Positions 1 through 8,044 of a DNA stretch of 64,000 bases are shown piece after piece. The stretch comes from Pseudomonas anguilliseptica (GTDB lineage: Bacteria > Pseudomonadota > Gammaproteobacteria > Pseudomonadales > Pseudomonadaceae), in assembly GCF_900105355.1 (NCBI RefSeq), contig NZ_FNSC01000001.1, positions 2,108,001-2,172,000 on the forward strand. The letters run 5' to 3'. Below the pieces are notes generated by a model. That model did not search any database, was not told the DNA's origin, and worked only from the letters and a program-made list of their open reading frames with translations. Within the stretch, counting starts at the first letter, position 1. Every line of letters begins with the position of its first letter. Both the position numbers and the translations under genes were made by a program.

Positions 1-1100
1 CGGTTTATCTGCATCGCTACTCGGCGCATCGCGCCCTCGAATTGCATCCGGCGCTGAAACACTTCTTCCGCTTCTGGCTGTGGTTGACCACGGCGCAGAA
101 TACCCGCGAGTGGGCCGCGATTCACCGTAAGCACCACGCCAAATGCGAAACCGTCGATGACCCGCACAGCCCGGTGATCAAGGGCCTGAGCACCGTACTG
201 CGCAAGGGTGCGGAGCTGTACCGCGAAGAAGCGCAGAACCCGGAAACCCTGCGCATCTACGGCAAGAACTGCCCCGAAGACTGGATCGAGCGCAACCTCT
301 ACTCGCGCTTCCCGGTTGGCGGCGTGGCGCTTATGGGGACCATCGACCTGGCCCTGTTTGGCGCTGCCGGCATCACCATCTGGGCAATCCAGATGATGTG
401 GATTCCGGTGTGGGCGGCGGGCGTGATCAACGGTCTCGGCCATGCTGTCGGCTATCGCAACTTCGAGTGCCGCGATGCGGCGACCAATCTGCTGCCCTGG
501 GGCATCCTGATCGGCGGCGAAGAGCTGCATAACAACCACCACACCTACCCGAACTCGGCCAAGCTGTCGGTGAAGAAGTGGGAATTCGATATGGGCTGGT
601 TCTGGATCAAGCTGTTCAGCCTGCTTGGCCTGGCCCAGGTGCAGCGTGTAGCGCCCATCGCCCATCGTGTCGAAGGCAAGCGCAGCCTGGACATGGACAC
701 CGCCATGGCCATTCTCAACAACCGTTTCCAGATCATGGCGCAGTACCGCAAGCTGGTGATTGCACCACTGGTGCAGCAGGAACTGGCCAAGGCCGATGCC
801 TCGGTACGCCATCATTTCCACCGCGCCAAGCGCTTGTTGTCGCGTGAGCCGAGCCTGCTCGATGAAGGCCATCAGGCGCGTATCCAGCGCATGCTGGAGC
901 AGAGCCAGGCGCTCAAGGTGATTTACGAGAAGCGCCTGGCCCTGCAGCAGATCTGGGTGAAAACCAGCGCCAATGGCCACGACATGCTTGAGGCCATCAA
1001 ACACTGGGTCAGTGATGCCGAAGCCAGCGGTATTCAGTCGCTGCGCGAGTTTGCCGAGCAGCTGAAAACCTACTCGTTGCGTCCTGCAGGGGCCGTCTAA
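1..1100 (+). CDS. desA: Membrane fatty acid desaturase (delta-9 type), 5' end cut by window edge
   Basis: This is an acyl-lipid or acyl-CoA desaturase of the inner membrane, expected to introduce a double bond into saturated fatty acyl chains to adjust fluidity. All three histidine boxes of the family are visible: HRYSAH (nt 12-29), HRKHH (nt 123-137) and HNNHH (nt 528-542). They hold the di-iron centre. The reading frame is open to the first base, so the start and the first membrane segments lie outside the window. About 365 residues are visible. The C-terminal part after the third box is unusually long, charged and helical, as in Pseudomonas DesA-type desaturases. A hairpin terminator follows directly. 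The gene symbol rests on similarity to Pseudomonas DesA and on the neighbouring PAS-GGDEF and OprE-like genes, which lie near desA in P. aeruginosa as I recall it. Confidence 0.9.
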   Translation, partial: VYLHRYSAHRALELHPALKHFFRFWLWLTTAQNTREWAAIHRKHHAKCETVDDPHSPVIKGLSTVLRKGAELYREEAQNPETLRIYGKNCPEDWIERNLYSRFPVGGVALMGTIDLALFGAAGITIWAIQMMWIPVWAAGVINGLGHAVGYRNFECRDAATNLLPWGILIGGEELHNNHHTYPNSAKLSVKKWEFDMGWFWIKLFSLLGLAQVQRVAPIAHRVEGKRSLDMDTAMAILNNRFQIMAQYRKLVIAPLVQQELAKADASVRHHFHRAKRLLSREPSLLDEGHQARIQRMLEQSQALKVIYEKRLALQQIWVKTSANGHDMLEAIKHWVSDAEASGIQSLREFAEQLKTYSLRPAGAV

Positions 1101-1117
1101 CGCCTGCGCTGTCGCTC

Positions 1118-1142
1118 AAGCCCGCCACTTGGCGGGCTTTTG
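1118..1142 (+). terminator. Rho-independent terminator after the desaturase
   Basis: A 9-bp perfect stem (1118-1126 with 1131-1139) with a 4-nt loop runs into a short T tract, 17 bases after the desaturase stop codon. Confidence 0.85.
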
Positions 1143-1249
1143 CTATCTGAGTTGCGCCCGGCGGTTGTCGCGGGGTGATGATGCAAATGCCCCCCGACCC
1201 TTGTTTATTTCTGGCGTATGCTTCAGCCATTGCCCGGTAACTGAGTGCA

Positions 1250-2233
1250 ATGGCGATGGCTATGGATGAAGTCAGCAGGCAGCAGCTCGAACAGGAAGAA
1301 TTGACCCTGGCGCTGTTGCATACCCGCGCCGAGGTGGCGCGCCTGCAGGAGCGCGAGCAGTTGTTCAGCACCTTGCTGGGCAGCGTCAATGCAGTGCTCT
1401 GGGCGTTTGATTGGGATACCAAACGAGTGATTTACGTCAGCCCAGCCTACGAGCGGGTTTTCGGGCGTTCCGCCGCGCTGCTGCTGGCCGGTTATGAAGA
1501 GTGGCGCAACAGCATCTACCCCGACGACCTGGATTACGCCGCCGAAAGCTTTGCCCAGGTGCTGGAAACCGGTGCGGTCGAAGCCCGCGAATACCGCATC
1601 ATCCGTGGCGACGGCCAACTGCGCTGGCTTAGCGACAAGTGTTTTGTCAGCCGCGAAAGCTCGCCGGGCAAGCCGCATATCATCGTCGGCATCGCCGAAG
1701 ACATCACCGAGAAGAAGCAGCTGGAAGGCGAGTTACACCGCCTGGCCACCACCGATGTACTGACCCAGAGCAGTAACCGTCGGCATTTCTTCGAATGCGC
1801 CCAGCGCGAGTTCGAGCAAGCCCGTGAATACGGCAGCCCGTTGGCCTTTCTGCTGCTCGATCTCGACGATTTCAAGCAGGTCAATGATCGTTATGGCCAC
1901 CAGATGGGCGATCAGGTGTTGCAGCGTCTGGCCTACAGCGGTGCTACCACCTTGCGCCGGGGGGATCTGTTCGGGCGCATCGGCGGTGAGGAATTTGCCG
2001 CGCTGTTTCCACGCTGCGAGCCGGAACTGGCCGAGCAGATTGCCGAACGTCTGCAGCGCGAGGCGCGCCGCCTGAGTTTCAGTCACGAGGGCAGCACTTT
2101 CGGCGTGACCCTGAGCCAGGGCCTGACCAGCCTGCGCCCTGAAGATGCCAGCCTGGATGCTCTGTATGCACGCGCCGATGCCGCGATGTACCGAGCCAAA
2201 CGCCAGGGCAAAAATCAGATCGTGGTGGATTGA
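1250..2233 (+). CDS. PAS domain diguanylate cyclase
   Basis: A 327-residue protein predicted to make cyclic di-GMP from two GTP. A short helical N-terminus (about 1-38) is followed by one PAS domain with PAC motif (about 40-160) and a C-terminal GGDEF domain (about 165-325). The active-site loop reads GGEEF, an active variant. An RxxD product-inhibition site (RRGD) sits five residues before it, so feedback inhibition is likely. There is no signal peptide or membrane segment, so it should be cytoplasmic with a PAS-sensed input. The ATG at 1250 is chosen as the first in frame; ATGs at 1256 and 1262 are also possible because no strong ribosome binding site separates them. Its place upstream of an OprE-like porin matches the P. 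aeruginosa PA0290-PA0291 order as I recall it. Confidence 0.9.
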   Translation: MAMAMDEVSRQQLEQEELTLALLHTRAEVARLQEREQLFSTLLGSVNAVLWAFDWDTKRVIYVSPAYERVFGRSAALLLAGYEEWRNSIYPDDLDYAAESFAQVLETGAVEAREYRIIRGDGQLRWLSDKCFVSRESSPGKPHIIVGIAEDITEKKQLEGELHRLATTDVLTQSSNRRHFFECAQREFEQAREYGSPLAFLLLDLDDFKQVNDRYGHQMGDQVLQRLAYSGATTLRRGDLFGRIGGEEFAALFPRCEPELAEQIAERLQREARRLSFSHEGSTFGVTLSQGLTSLRPEDASLDALYARADAAMYRAKRQGKNQIVVD

Positions 2234-2399
2234 TCACGCGCGGGCATGCCGTTGGTTTGGGGTGCTGGCGATAACCCGCCTTTTGGCTTTTTGCTGTCGG
2301 CAAAAAACCGCTTATTGCTTCTTTGTCAGGCCTGCAAAGACCTCGTCATAAATCTGTAAAACCTTGTAATAGATGCGTCGGCGAGCTGTTTTGGGCAGC

Positions 2400-2414
2400 T
2401 GGCACAGTATCTGC
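2400..2414 (+). promoter_or_regulatory. Candidate sigma-54 (RpoN) promoter for the porin
   Basis: The element reads TGGCACAGTATCTGC. It matches the -24/-12 consensus TGGCAC-N5-TTGC with the invariant GG and GC doublets at the right spacing and one mismatch in the -12 box. It points toward the porin, leaving a leader of roughly 285 nt. RpoN-dependent transcription of oprE in P. aeruginosa is known, which supports the reading. I did not identify an enhancer site. Confidence 0.7.
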
Positions 2415-2477
2415 GTAGGGCTCAGCGCATAACGGCCGGGATGATCGGCCGACAATAAAAATGAAGAGACCTGCGCC

Positions 2478-2549
2478 ATGATTTTTACCTGTCCGCTGCT
2501 ATGTCCTCATTTCCCAGCTCGCGCTGATTGCCTTCACACGCTCACCTGA
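2478..2549 (+). other. Possible leader peptide in the porin 5' untranslated region
   Basis: An ATG-started frame of 23 codons lies between the sigma-54 promoter and the porin, with a purine-rich GAAGAG stretch about 9-14 bases upstream. The peptide has cysteines and prolines but no run of one amino acid that would suggest attenuation. The remainder of 2234-2711 shows no convincing gene. Coding status is uncertain. Confidence 0.2.
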
Positions 2550-2711
2550 TTTAGCTTATTGCACGGCCGGCCCTGGCTGCGGCAGCTGTTCGCCTGCCCG
2601 GTGTCTGGCCCTGCAATAACTCCCCGAATTCGGTGCGCGCCTGCCGCTTCACAGGCTGAAGACAGTACCCGCGTCGATGTGCAACCCACACACACAACTG
2701 GAGAACACATA

Positions 2712-3974
2712 ATGAGAAAGACCTCCCTGGCCCTGGCCGTCGCGGCCAGTACCCTGGGCTTGTCCCTGAGCCAAGTCGCCCATGCCGACTTTATCGGCGA
2801 CAGCAAAGCCAGCCTCGAAGCGCGTAACTTCTACTACAACCGCGACTTCCGTGAAGACGCGGGTCCGCACAAGTCCGAAGAATGGGCCCAAGGCTTTATC
2901 CTGCGCGCTGAGTCGGGCTTCACCGAAGGCATCGTCGGTTTCGGTCTCGACGCCATCGGCATGTTCGGCTTCAAGCTGGACTCGGGAGATGGCACTGCAG
3001 GCAGTGGTCTGCTGGTTCCGGATCGTTCGTCCAAGGGCTCCCAAGATAACTACTCCGGTCTGGCTGTAGCGGCCAAGGCCAAGGTTTCCAAAAGCACTCT
3101 GCGCGTCGGCCAGATGCAGTTCAAGAATCAGGCGATCGCCTCCAGCGACAGCCGCCTGCTGCCGCAAGTTTTCCGTGGCGGTAACCTGGTATCCCAGGAA
3201 ATTGATGGTCTGACCCTGGATGCGGGTTACCTCGATGAGGTCAACAACCGCAACTCGCAAGACTACGAAGACATGAGCCTGAATACCTACTCCTTGAGCG
3301 GTATCCAAATCAAGGGTGGTGCCGTCAACCAGTCCAACGAGTTCGTCTTTGCTGGCGGTAACTACAAACTCACCAAGGATCTGACGGCGGGTTATTACTA
3401 TTCCAATCTGGAAGACCTGTACAAACAGCATTCTTTCAATCTGGTGCATGTAATGCCGCTGGGCGACAAGCAGAGCCTGAAGACCGACGTGCGCTATGCT
3501 CGCTCCACCGATGACGGCCTGAGCAATGTCGATAACAAGGCATTCGGTGCGATGGTGACCTATGCCCTGAGCGGTCATAAATTTGGCCTCGGCTACCAGA
3601 AGATGAGTGGTGACACCGGTTTCGCCTATGTCGGTGGTACTGATCCGTTCCTGGTCAACTATGTGCAGATTGGCAACTTCGCGGCCAAGGACGAGAAGTC
3701 CTACCAAGCACGTTATGACTTCGACTTTGCTTCTGTTGGCGTGCCTGGTTTGACCTTTATGACGCGCTTCCTGTCGGGCGACAACATCGACCGCGGTCGC
3801 AACGTTTCTGAGGGTAAAGAGCGTGAGCGCAACACCGAACTGATGTATGTGTTCCAAGAAGGCGCCCTGAAGAACCTGGGTGTGCGCTGGCGTAATGCGA
3901 CCATGCGCAACAACTTTGGTCGCGACCTCGACGAAAACCGTCTAATCGTCAGCTACACCCTGCCACTGCTCTGA
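2712..3974 (+). CDS. oprE: OprD-family outer membrane porin, OprE-like
   Basis: A 420-residue outer membrane channel of the OprD family, which takes up small substrates such as amino acids and organic acids. The start at 2712 is fixed by GGAG at 2700-2703 and by a typical signal peptide (MRKTSLALAVAAS, cleaved after AHA at about residue 25). The mature protein begins with DFIGDSKASLEARNFYYNRD, the family hallmark, and alternates aromatic and polar residues as in an 18-strand barrel through to a terminal YTLPLL. The frame is open upstream of 2712, but that extension has no signal features. Position after a PAS-GGDEF gene and the sigma-54 promoter point to OprE rather than another OprD paralogue. 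A terminator follows. Confidence 0.88.
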   Translation: MRKTSLALAVAASTLGLSLSQVAHADFIGDSKASLEARNFYYNRDFREDAGPHKSEEWAQGFILRAESGFTEGIVGFGLDAIGMFGFKLDSGDGTAGSGLLVPDRSSKGSQDNYSGLAVAAKAKVSKSTLRVGQMQFKNQAIASSDSRLLPQVFRGGNLVSQEIDGLTLDAGYLDEVNNRNSQDYEDMSLNTYSLSGIQIKGGAVNQSNEFVFAGGNYKLTKDLTAGYYYSNLEDLYKQHSFNLVHVMPLGDKQSLKTDVRYARSTDDGLSNVDNKAFGAMVTYALSGHKFGLGYQKMSGDTGFAYVGGTDPFLVNYVQIGNFAAKDEKSYQARYDFDFASVGVPGLTFMTRFLSGDNIDRGRNVSEGKERERNTELMYVFQEGALKNLGVRWRNATMRNNFGRDLDENRLIVSYTLPLL

Positions 3975-4028
3975 TTGTGGCGGTTTCAGGCTGAGCTGTT
4001 GCATCCAGCCCAGCCTGAGTAGCAAACC

Positions 4029-4055
4029 AAACCCGGACTCTGTTCCGGGTTTTTT
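4029..4055 (+). terminator. Rho-independent terminator after the porin
   Basis: A 9-bp stem (4029-4037 with 4044-4052) with a 6-nt loop is followed by a T run, about 55 bases after the porin stop. Confidence 0.88.
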
Positions 4056-4102
4056 ATCGCCTGCGATTGACCTCTGTGCGGTGACTGGGCGGTGCTTGCC
4101 AT

Positions 4103-4142
4103 TCAATATACAAAAGAATAGATTGTTTTTATCTCAATTGAG
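4103..4142 (+). promoter_or_regulatory. AT-rich promoter/operator region of the sulfur operon
   Basis: In a GC-rich background this 40-bp stretch is strongly AT-rich. It ends in the perfect 10-bp palindrome CTCAATTGAG (4133-4142), 10 bases before the regulator start codon. Such a place suits autoregulation by the ArsR protein encoded next; the exact operator is not resolved. Confidence 0.45.
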
Positions 4143-4151
4143 TCGCTTGCC

Positions 4152-4478
4152 ATGACGCTTGAACACCCTCCGCTCGATATCCAGCAACTGCGCGCCAATG
4201 CCGATGCGGCGGGGCAGTTGCTCAAGGCCCTGGGCAATCCGGATCGGCTGCTGTTGCTGTGTCAGCTCTCTCAGGGCGAGCGCAATGTCAGCGAGCTGGA
4301 AACCCTGCTGGGTATTCAGCAGCCGACGCTGTCGCAGCAGCTGGCGGTGCTGCGCCGTGAAGGGCTGGTGGCGACCCGTCGTGAGGGTAAGCAGATCTAT
4401 TACTGCATCAGCAGCCCGGCGGCGCTGGCGGTGATCAACACCCTGTATCAGCTGTTCTGCGCCGGTGAGCAACGATGA
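4152..4478 (+). CDS. ArsR-family regulator, BigR/SqrR-like
   Basis: A 108-residue winged-helix repressor. The recognition region is QQPTLSQQLAVLRREG, preceded by the ArsR N-terminal helix (ALGNPDRLLLLCQLSQGE). It has three cysteines, C37, C85 and C103. The pair C37/C103 sits where the thiol-switch cysteines of the sulfide/persulfide sensors BigR and SqrR lie; a metal-binding CxC motif of classic ArsR is absent. It is the first gene of an operon and overlaps the next gene by 4 bp. The operon content (two YeeE/YedE subunits, an ETHE1-like hydrolase, a SulP transporter) supports persulfide sensing. The sensing role is inferred. Confidence 0.88.
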   Translation: MTLEHPPLDIQQLRANADAAGQLLKALGNPDRLLLLCQLSQGERNVSELETLLGIQQPTLSQQLAVLRREGLVATRREGKQIYYCISSPAALAVINTLYQLFCAGEQR

Positions 4479-4906
4479 GTATCGATTGGTACAACTTCAC
4501 GCCCTGGAGCGCCCTGGCAGGTGGCGCATTGATCGGCCTGGCCGCCAGTCTGTTCGTTGTGATGAATGGCCGGGTGGCTGGTATCAGCGGCCTGCTCGGC
4601 AGTGTGTTGGAGCGCGGTGAAGGCTGGGGCGAGAAGGGCCTGTTTCTGTTGGGCGTGCTGCTCGCGCCGCTGCTCTGGCAGCTGTTTAGTCGTCTGCCCG
4701 AGATTCAGATCGACAGCGGCTGGCTGGCGCTGACGGTTGCCGGTCTGCTGGTCGGTGTTGGCACCCGCTATGGCGCGGGCTGCACCAGCGGGCATGGTGT
4801 CTGTGGTTTATCCCGGCTGTCACTGCGTTCTCTGGCGGCCACCTTGAGTTTTATGGCCGCCGGTTTCGTCACGGTGTTTGTCCTGCGTCATCTGCTGGGG
4901 GCTTGA
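4475..4906 (+). CDS. YeeE/YedE family membrane protein, first half-subunit
   Basis: A 143-residue inner membrane protein with about four transmembrane segments. It carries the family motif GAGCTSGHGVCG near residue 105, with the cysteine thought to hold sulfur in YeeE-type thiosulfate channels. It overlaps the regulator stop (ATGA) and is followed after 2 bp by its partner subunit. In BigR-type operons such paired small proteins are believed to move sulfur species across the membrane. Direction of transport cannot be told from sequence. Confidence 0.85.
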   Translation: MSIDWYNFTPWSALAGGALIGLAASLFVVMNGRVAGISGLLGSVLERGEGWGEKGLFLLGVLLAPLLWQLFSRLPEIQIDSGWLALTVAGLLVGVGTRYGAGCTSGHGVCGLSRLSLRSLAATLSFMAAGFVTVFVLRHLLGA

Positions 4907-4908
4907 GC

Positions 4909-5325
4909 ATGCGCAAACTGTTGGTCTTTCTCGCCGGTGTGACCTTTGGCATCGGTCTGCTTAGCGCAGGCATGGCCAACCCGGCCAAGGTGCTGGCCTT
5001 TCTCGATCTGGCAGGTCCTTGGGACCCATCGCTGGCTCTGGTGATGGTGGCGGCAATTGGCGTGGCGTTTCTGCCGTTCAGTTGGGCGCGTGCGCAGCGC
5101 AGCAGTCTGCTCGGTGCGCCGATGCAGTTGCCGGGCAAGCGTAAGCTGGATCGGCGGTTGATCGGTGGCAGCCTGTTGTTCGGTATCGGCTGGGGGATTG
5201 CCGGCATCTGTCCGGGGCCGGCCGTGGCGATTCTGCTCACCGGGCGCTGGCAGGTGCTGCTGTTCGTGGTGGCCATGCTGGTGGGCATGGTTGTGTTTGC
5301 TGCGCTGGAACGCCGGCGCGGGTAA
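4909..5325 (+). CDS. YeeE/YedE-related membrane protein (DUF6691 type), second half-subunit
   Basis: A 138-residue inner membrane protein with about four membrane segments and the motif GIAGICPGPA near residue 100, whose cysteine corresponds to the sulfur-handling cysteine of YeeE. I chose ATG 4909, two bases after the previous stop, over a TTG at 4903. It likely pairs with the preceding protein to form one full YeeE-like channel. It is followed by the hydrolase gene after 38 bp. Confidence 0.83.
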   Translation: MRKLLVFLAGVTFGIGLLSAGMANPAKVLAFLDLAGPWDPSLALVMVAAIGVAFLPFSWARAQRSSLLGAPMQLPGKRKLDRRLIGGSLLFGIGWGIAGICPGPAVAILLTGRWQVLLFVVAMLVGMVVFAALERRRG

Positions 5326-5363
5326 TTGATGATCGGGAGATCACGTTCAAAGCAGGAGCTACC

Positions 5364-6227
5364 ATGTCACCGTTGATTCAGGCCTTTTTCGACCCTGCCA
5401 CCTCGACCTACAGCTATGTCGTCAGTGACCCGGCCACCGCGCAGTGCGCCATTATCGATTCGGTGCTGGATTACGATGCGGCGGCCGGGCGCACCGCTAC
5501 CACCAGTGCCGACCGTCTGATCGCTTACGTGCGCGAGCAGGGCCTGAGCGTGCAATGGTTGCTGGAGACCCATGTGCATGCCGATCACCTGTCTGCTGCG
5601 CCCTATCTCAAGGCTGTCTTGGGTGGGCAATTGGCAATCGGTGAGCAGATCCGCGTGGTGCAGAACACCCTCGGCCAGTTGTTCAATGCCGGTAGCGAAT
5701 TCGCCGTTGATGGCCGCCAGTTCGATCAGTTGTTCCGCGATGAACAGGTGTTTCAGCTCGGCTCGCTAAATGCCCGCGCCCTGCATACCCCTGGACATAC
5801 CCCAGCCTGTATGACTTACCTGATCGGTGATGCGGCGTTTGTCGGCGACACCCTGTTTATGCCGGATTACGGCACCGCGCGCTGCGACTTTCCCGGTGGC
5901 GATGCGCGGGCGTTGTACCGTTCGATTAGCCGGCTGTTTGCCCTGCCCGATAGCACCCAATTGTTCATGTGCCACGATTACCTGGCGCCGGGGCGTGAGC
6001 AGCATCGCTACCAGAGCACCGTAGCCGAGCAGCGCGCGCATAACGTGCATGTGCACCAGGGCGTCGACGAGGAGGCCTTTGTCGCCATGCGCCAGACCCG
6101 CGATGCCAGCCTGAGCATGCCTGCGCTGATACTGCCCTCGGTGCAGGTGAATATGCGTGCGGGCCATCTGCCGCCCGCCGAAGACAATGGTGTGCGTTAC
6201 CTCAAGGTGCCGCTGAATGTTTTCTAG
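5364..6227 (+). CDS. Metallo-beta-lactamase fold hydrolase, persulfide dioxygenase-like (Blh/ETHE1 type)
   Basis: A 287-residue cytoplasmic enzyme. It contains the metal motif THVHADHLS (near residue 70), HTPGHT (near 141) and the D-containing GDTLFMPDYGTARCDFPGG segment (near 160). This last segment, with the TARCDF signature, is typical of ETHE1/Blh persulfide dioxygenases rather than beta-lactamases. These oxidise glutathione persulfide to sulfite. An AGGAG ribosome binding site precedes the ATG. The 3' end overlaps the SulP gene by 11 bp, so translation is probably coupled. Alternative: a glyoxalase-II-like hydrolase, less likely given the operon. Confidence 0.85.
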   Translation: MSPLIQAFFDPATSTYSYVVSDPATAQCAIIDSVLDYDAAAGRTATTSADRLIAYVREQGLSVQWLLETHVHADHLSAAPYLKAVLGGQLAIGEQIRVVQNTLGQLFNAGSEFAVDGRQFDQLFRDEQVFQLGSLNARALHTPGHTPACMTYLIGDAAFVGDTLFMPDYGTARCDFPGGDARALYRSISRLFALPDSTQLFMCHDYLAPGREQHRYQSTVAEQRAHNVHVHQGVDEEAFVAMRQTRDASLSMPALILPSVQVNMRAGHLPPAEDNGVRYLKVPLNVF

Positions 6228-7938
6228 GTGGACGCTGCTTACTACCTTGCGTCGTTACGACCGTGATCAGGCTGGCCGCGATCTGCTCGCCGCCTACCTG
6301 GTCTGTCTGCTGCTGGTGCCACAGGCGTTGGCCTATGCGCAGCTGGCCGGGTTGCCGGCGGTGGCGGGGTTGTACGCGAGCATTCTGCCGCTGGTGGTGT
6401 ATGCCTTGATCGGCGCCAGTCCGGGCGTGGCACTGTCGTTCGGCCCGGTGGCGGTGCTCTCGCTGATGACTGCCGCGGCCTTGGCCCCGGTGGCGGCCGC
6501 CGGTACTGCGGCGTATCTGGCCGCGGCCACCACCTTGACCCTGCTGGTCGGCGTGTTACTGCTGCTGATGGGGCTGCTGCGGATGGGCTTTGTCGCCAAC
6601 TTTCTCAGCCATCCGGTGATTTCCGGCTTTGTCAGCGGCTCGGCGCTGCTGATTGCGGTTAGCCAGTTCAAACATTTACTCGGCATCTCCGCAGACGGGC
6701 TGACCCTGCTGCAGGTGTTGCCCGCGCTGTATGCGCAGCTGCCGGCGCTGCACCTGCCGACGCTGCTGTTGGGGCTGGGCAGTCTGGCGCTGCTGCTGGT
6801 GCTGCGTAACCTGGGCATGTTCGGTATGCCTGAGGTGCTGGCGCTGCGTATCAGGCAGTTGAGTGCGTTGCTGTTGATGCTGTTGGTGATGGCCCTGGGC
6901 GCGGCGCTGCAGCTGGAAGTTTATGGCGTGCGGGTGGTTGGCACGGTGGCCGCGGGTCTACCGCCACTAGAGCTGCCGGGCCTGGAGCTGGGCTTGCTGC
7001 GCGAGTTGCTGCCGGCGGCCGTGTTGATTGCCCTGGTGGGGTTTGTCGAGTCGGTATCCATCGCTCAGAGTCAGGCGATGCGCAAGCGTCAGTCGATCAA
7101 CCCTGATCAGGAATTGCTCGGCCAGGGTGCAGCCAATATCGCTGCCGCCTGCAGTGGTGGTATGCCGGTCGCCGCAAGTTTTTCGCGCTCGGCGCTGGCG
7201 TTGCAAAGCAATGTGGCCACGCCGTTGGTCGGCATATTTGCTGCCGGCCTGATGCTCGCGGCGGTTCTGGGGCTGGCGCCGTTGCTGCAGCACCTGCCAC
7301 AAGCAGTGTTGGCCGCGAGCATTATTGTCGCGGTAGTGGGGCTGATTGATGTATCCGGCCTGCGCCGCACCTGGCGCTACTCGCCGCAGGAAGGCATGGC
7401 GCAGCTGGCAACGCTGGTCGGCGTGCTGTTGTACGGTGTTGAGGCTGGCATTCTGCTCGGTGTAAGTCTGTCGCTACTGTTGTTTCTCTGGCGTACCAGC
7501 CGGCCGCATATGGCGGTGGTCGGCCAGCTGCCCGGCAGCGAGCACTTTCGCAATGTCGAGCGCTATCAGGTTGTGGAAAGCCCCAGCGTGCTGTCGCTGC
7601 GGGTCGATGAAAGCCTGTACTTCCCCAATGCGCGGTTTCTGGAAGAGCGTATCGGCGCGCTGATCGCCAAACGTTCAAACGTGCGCCATCTGGTGCTGAT
7701 GTGTTCCGGGGTCAATCAGATTGATGCCAGCGCCCTGGATACTCTGGAGGCGATCGGCGAGCGCCTGCACAGCGCTGGCGTGCAGCTGCATCTGGCAGAA
7801 GTGAAGGGGCCGGTGATGGATCGGCTGCAGCGTTCGGATTTTCTGCAGCGCTTTGGTGGGCAGGTATTTGTCAGCCAGTACCAGGCTTTGCGCACGCTGG
7901 ATGAAGAAAGTACGGCGCGGGCCATGCGAGCGCAGTGA
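6217..7938 (+). CDS. SulP-family anion transporter with STAS domain
   Basis: A 573-residue inner membrane transporter. About twelve hydrophobic segments span residues 20-420; the SulP core signature is seen in the LVPQALAYAQLAGLP and GLYASILPL stretches. A cytoplasmic STAS domain occupies about 440-555. SulP proteins carry sulfate, bicarbonate or other anions. As the last gene of a persulfide-oxidation operon it may export sulfite or sulfate made by the hydrolase, but substrate is inferred from context only. Translation probably couples to the upstream gene through the 11-bp overlap. Confidence 0.88.
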   Translation: MFSRWTLLTTLRRYDRDQAGRDLLAAYLVCLLLVPQALAYAQLAGLPAVAGLYASILPLVVYALIGASPGVALSFGPVAVLSLMTAAALAPVAAAGTAAYLAAATTLTLLVGVLLLLMGLLRMGFVANFLSHPVISGFVSGSALLIAVSQFKHLLGISADGLTLLQVLPALYAQLPALHLPTLLLGLGSLALLLVLRNLGMFGMPEVLALRIRQLSALLLMLLVMALGAALQLEVYGVRVVGTVAAGLPPLELPGLELGLLRELLPAAVLIALVGFVESVSIAQSQAMRKRQSINPDQELLGQGAANIAAACSGGMPVAASFSRSALALQSNVATPLVGIFAAGLMLAAVLGLAPLLQHLPQAVLAASIIVAVVGLIDVSGLRRTWRYSPQEGMAQLATLVGVLLYGVEAGILLGVSLSLLLFLWRTSRPHMAVVGQLPGSEHFRNVERYQVVESPSVLSLRVDESLYFPNARFLEERIGALIAKRSNVRHLVLMCSGVNQIDASALDTLEAIGERLHSAGVQLHLAEVKGPVMDRLQRSDFLQRFGGQVFVSQYQALRTLDEESTARAMRAQ

Positions 7939-8044
7939 GTCTGAGCTAAACGTTAAGCATCGCGTGTCGATACGCTGGTTGGTTCAGGGATGAATAGATT
8001 GCCGTGTGCCCTGAGCAAATATTGCCCTTTCTGAGGCGCTTCAT

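Noticed and set aside
2285..2309. Hairpin after the diguanylate cyclase gene
   Set aside because: The stem is AT-rich with a mismatch and no T run follows; too weak to call a terminator.
2649..3857. 402-codon open frame opposite the porin
   Set aside because: Shadow of the porin gene, with low-complexity composition and no start features.
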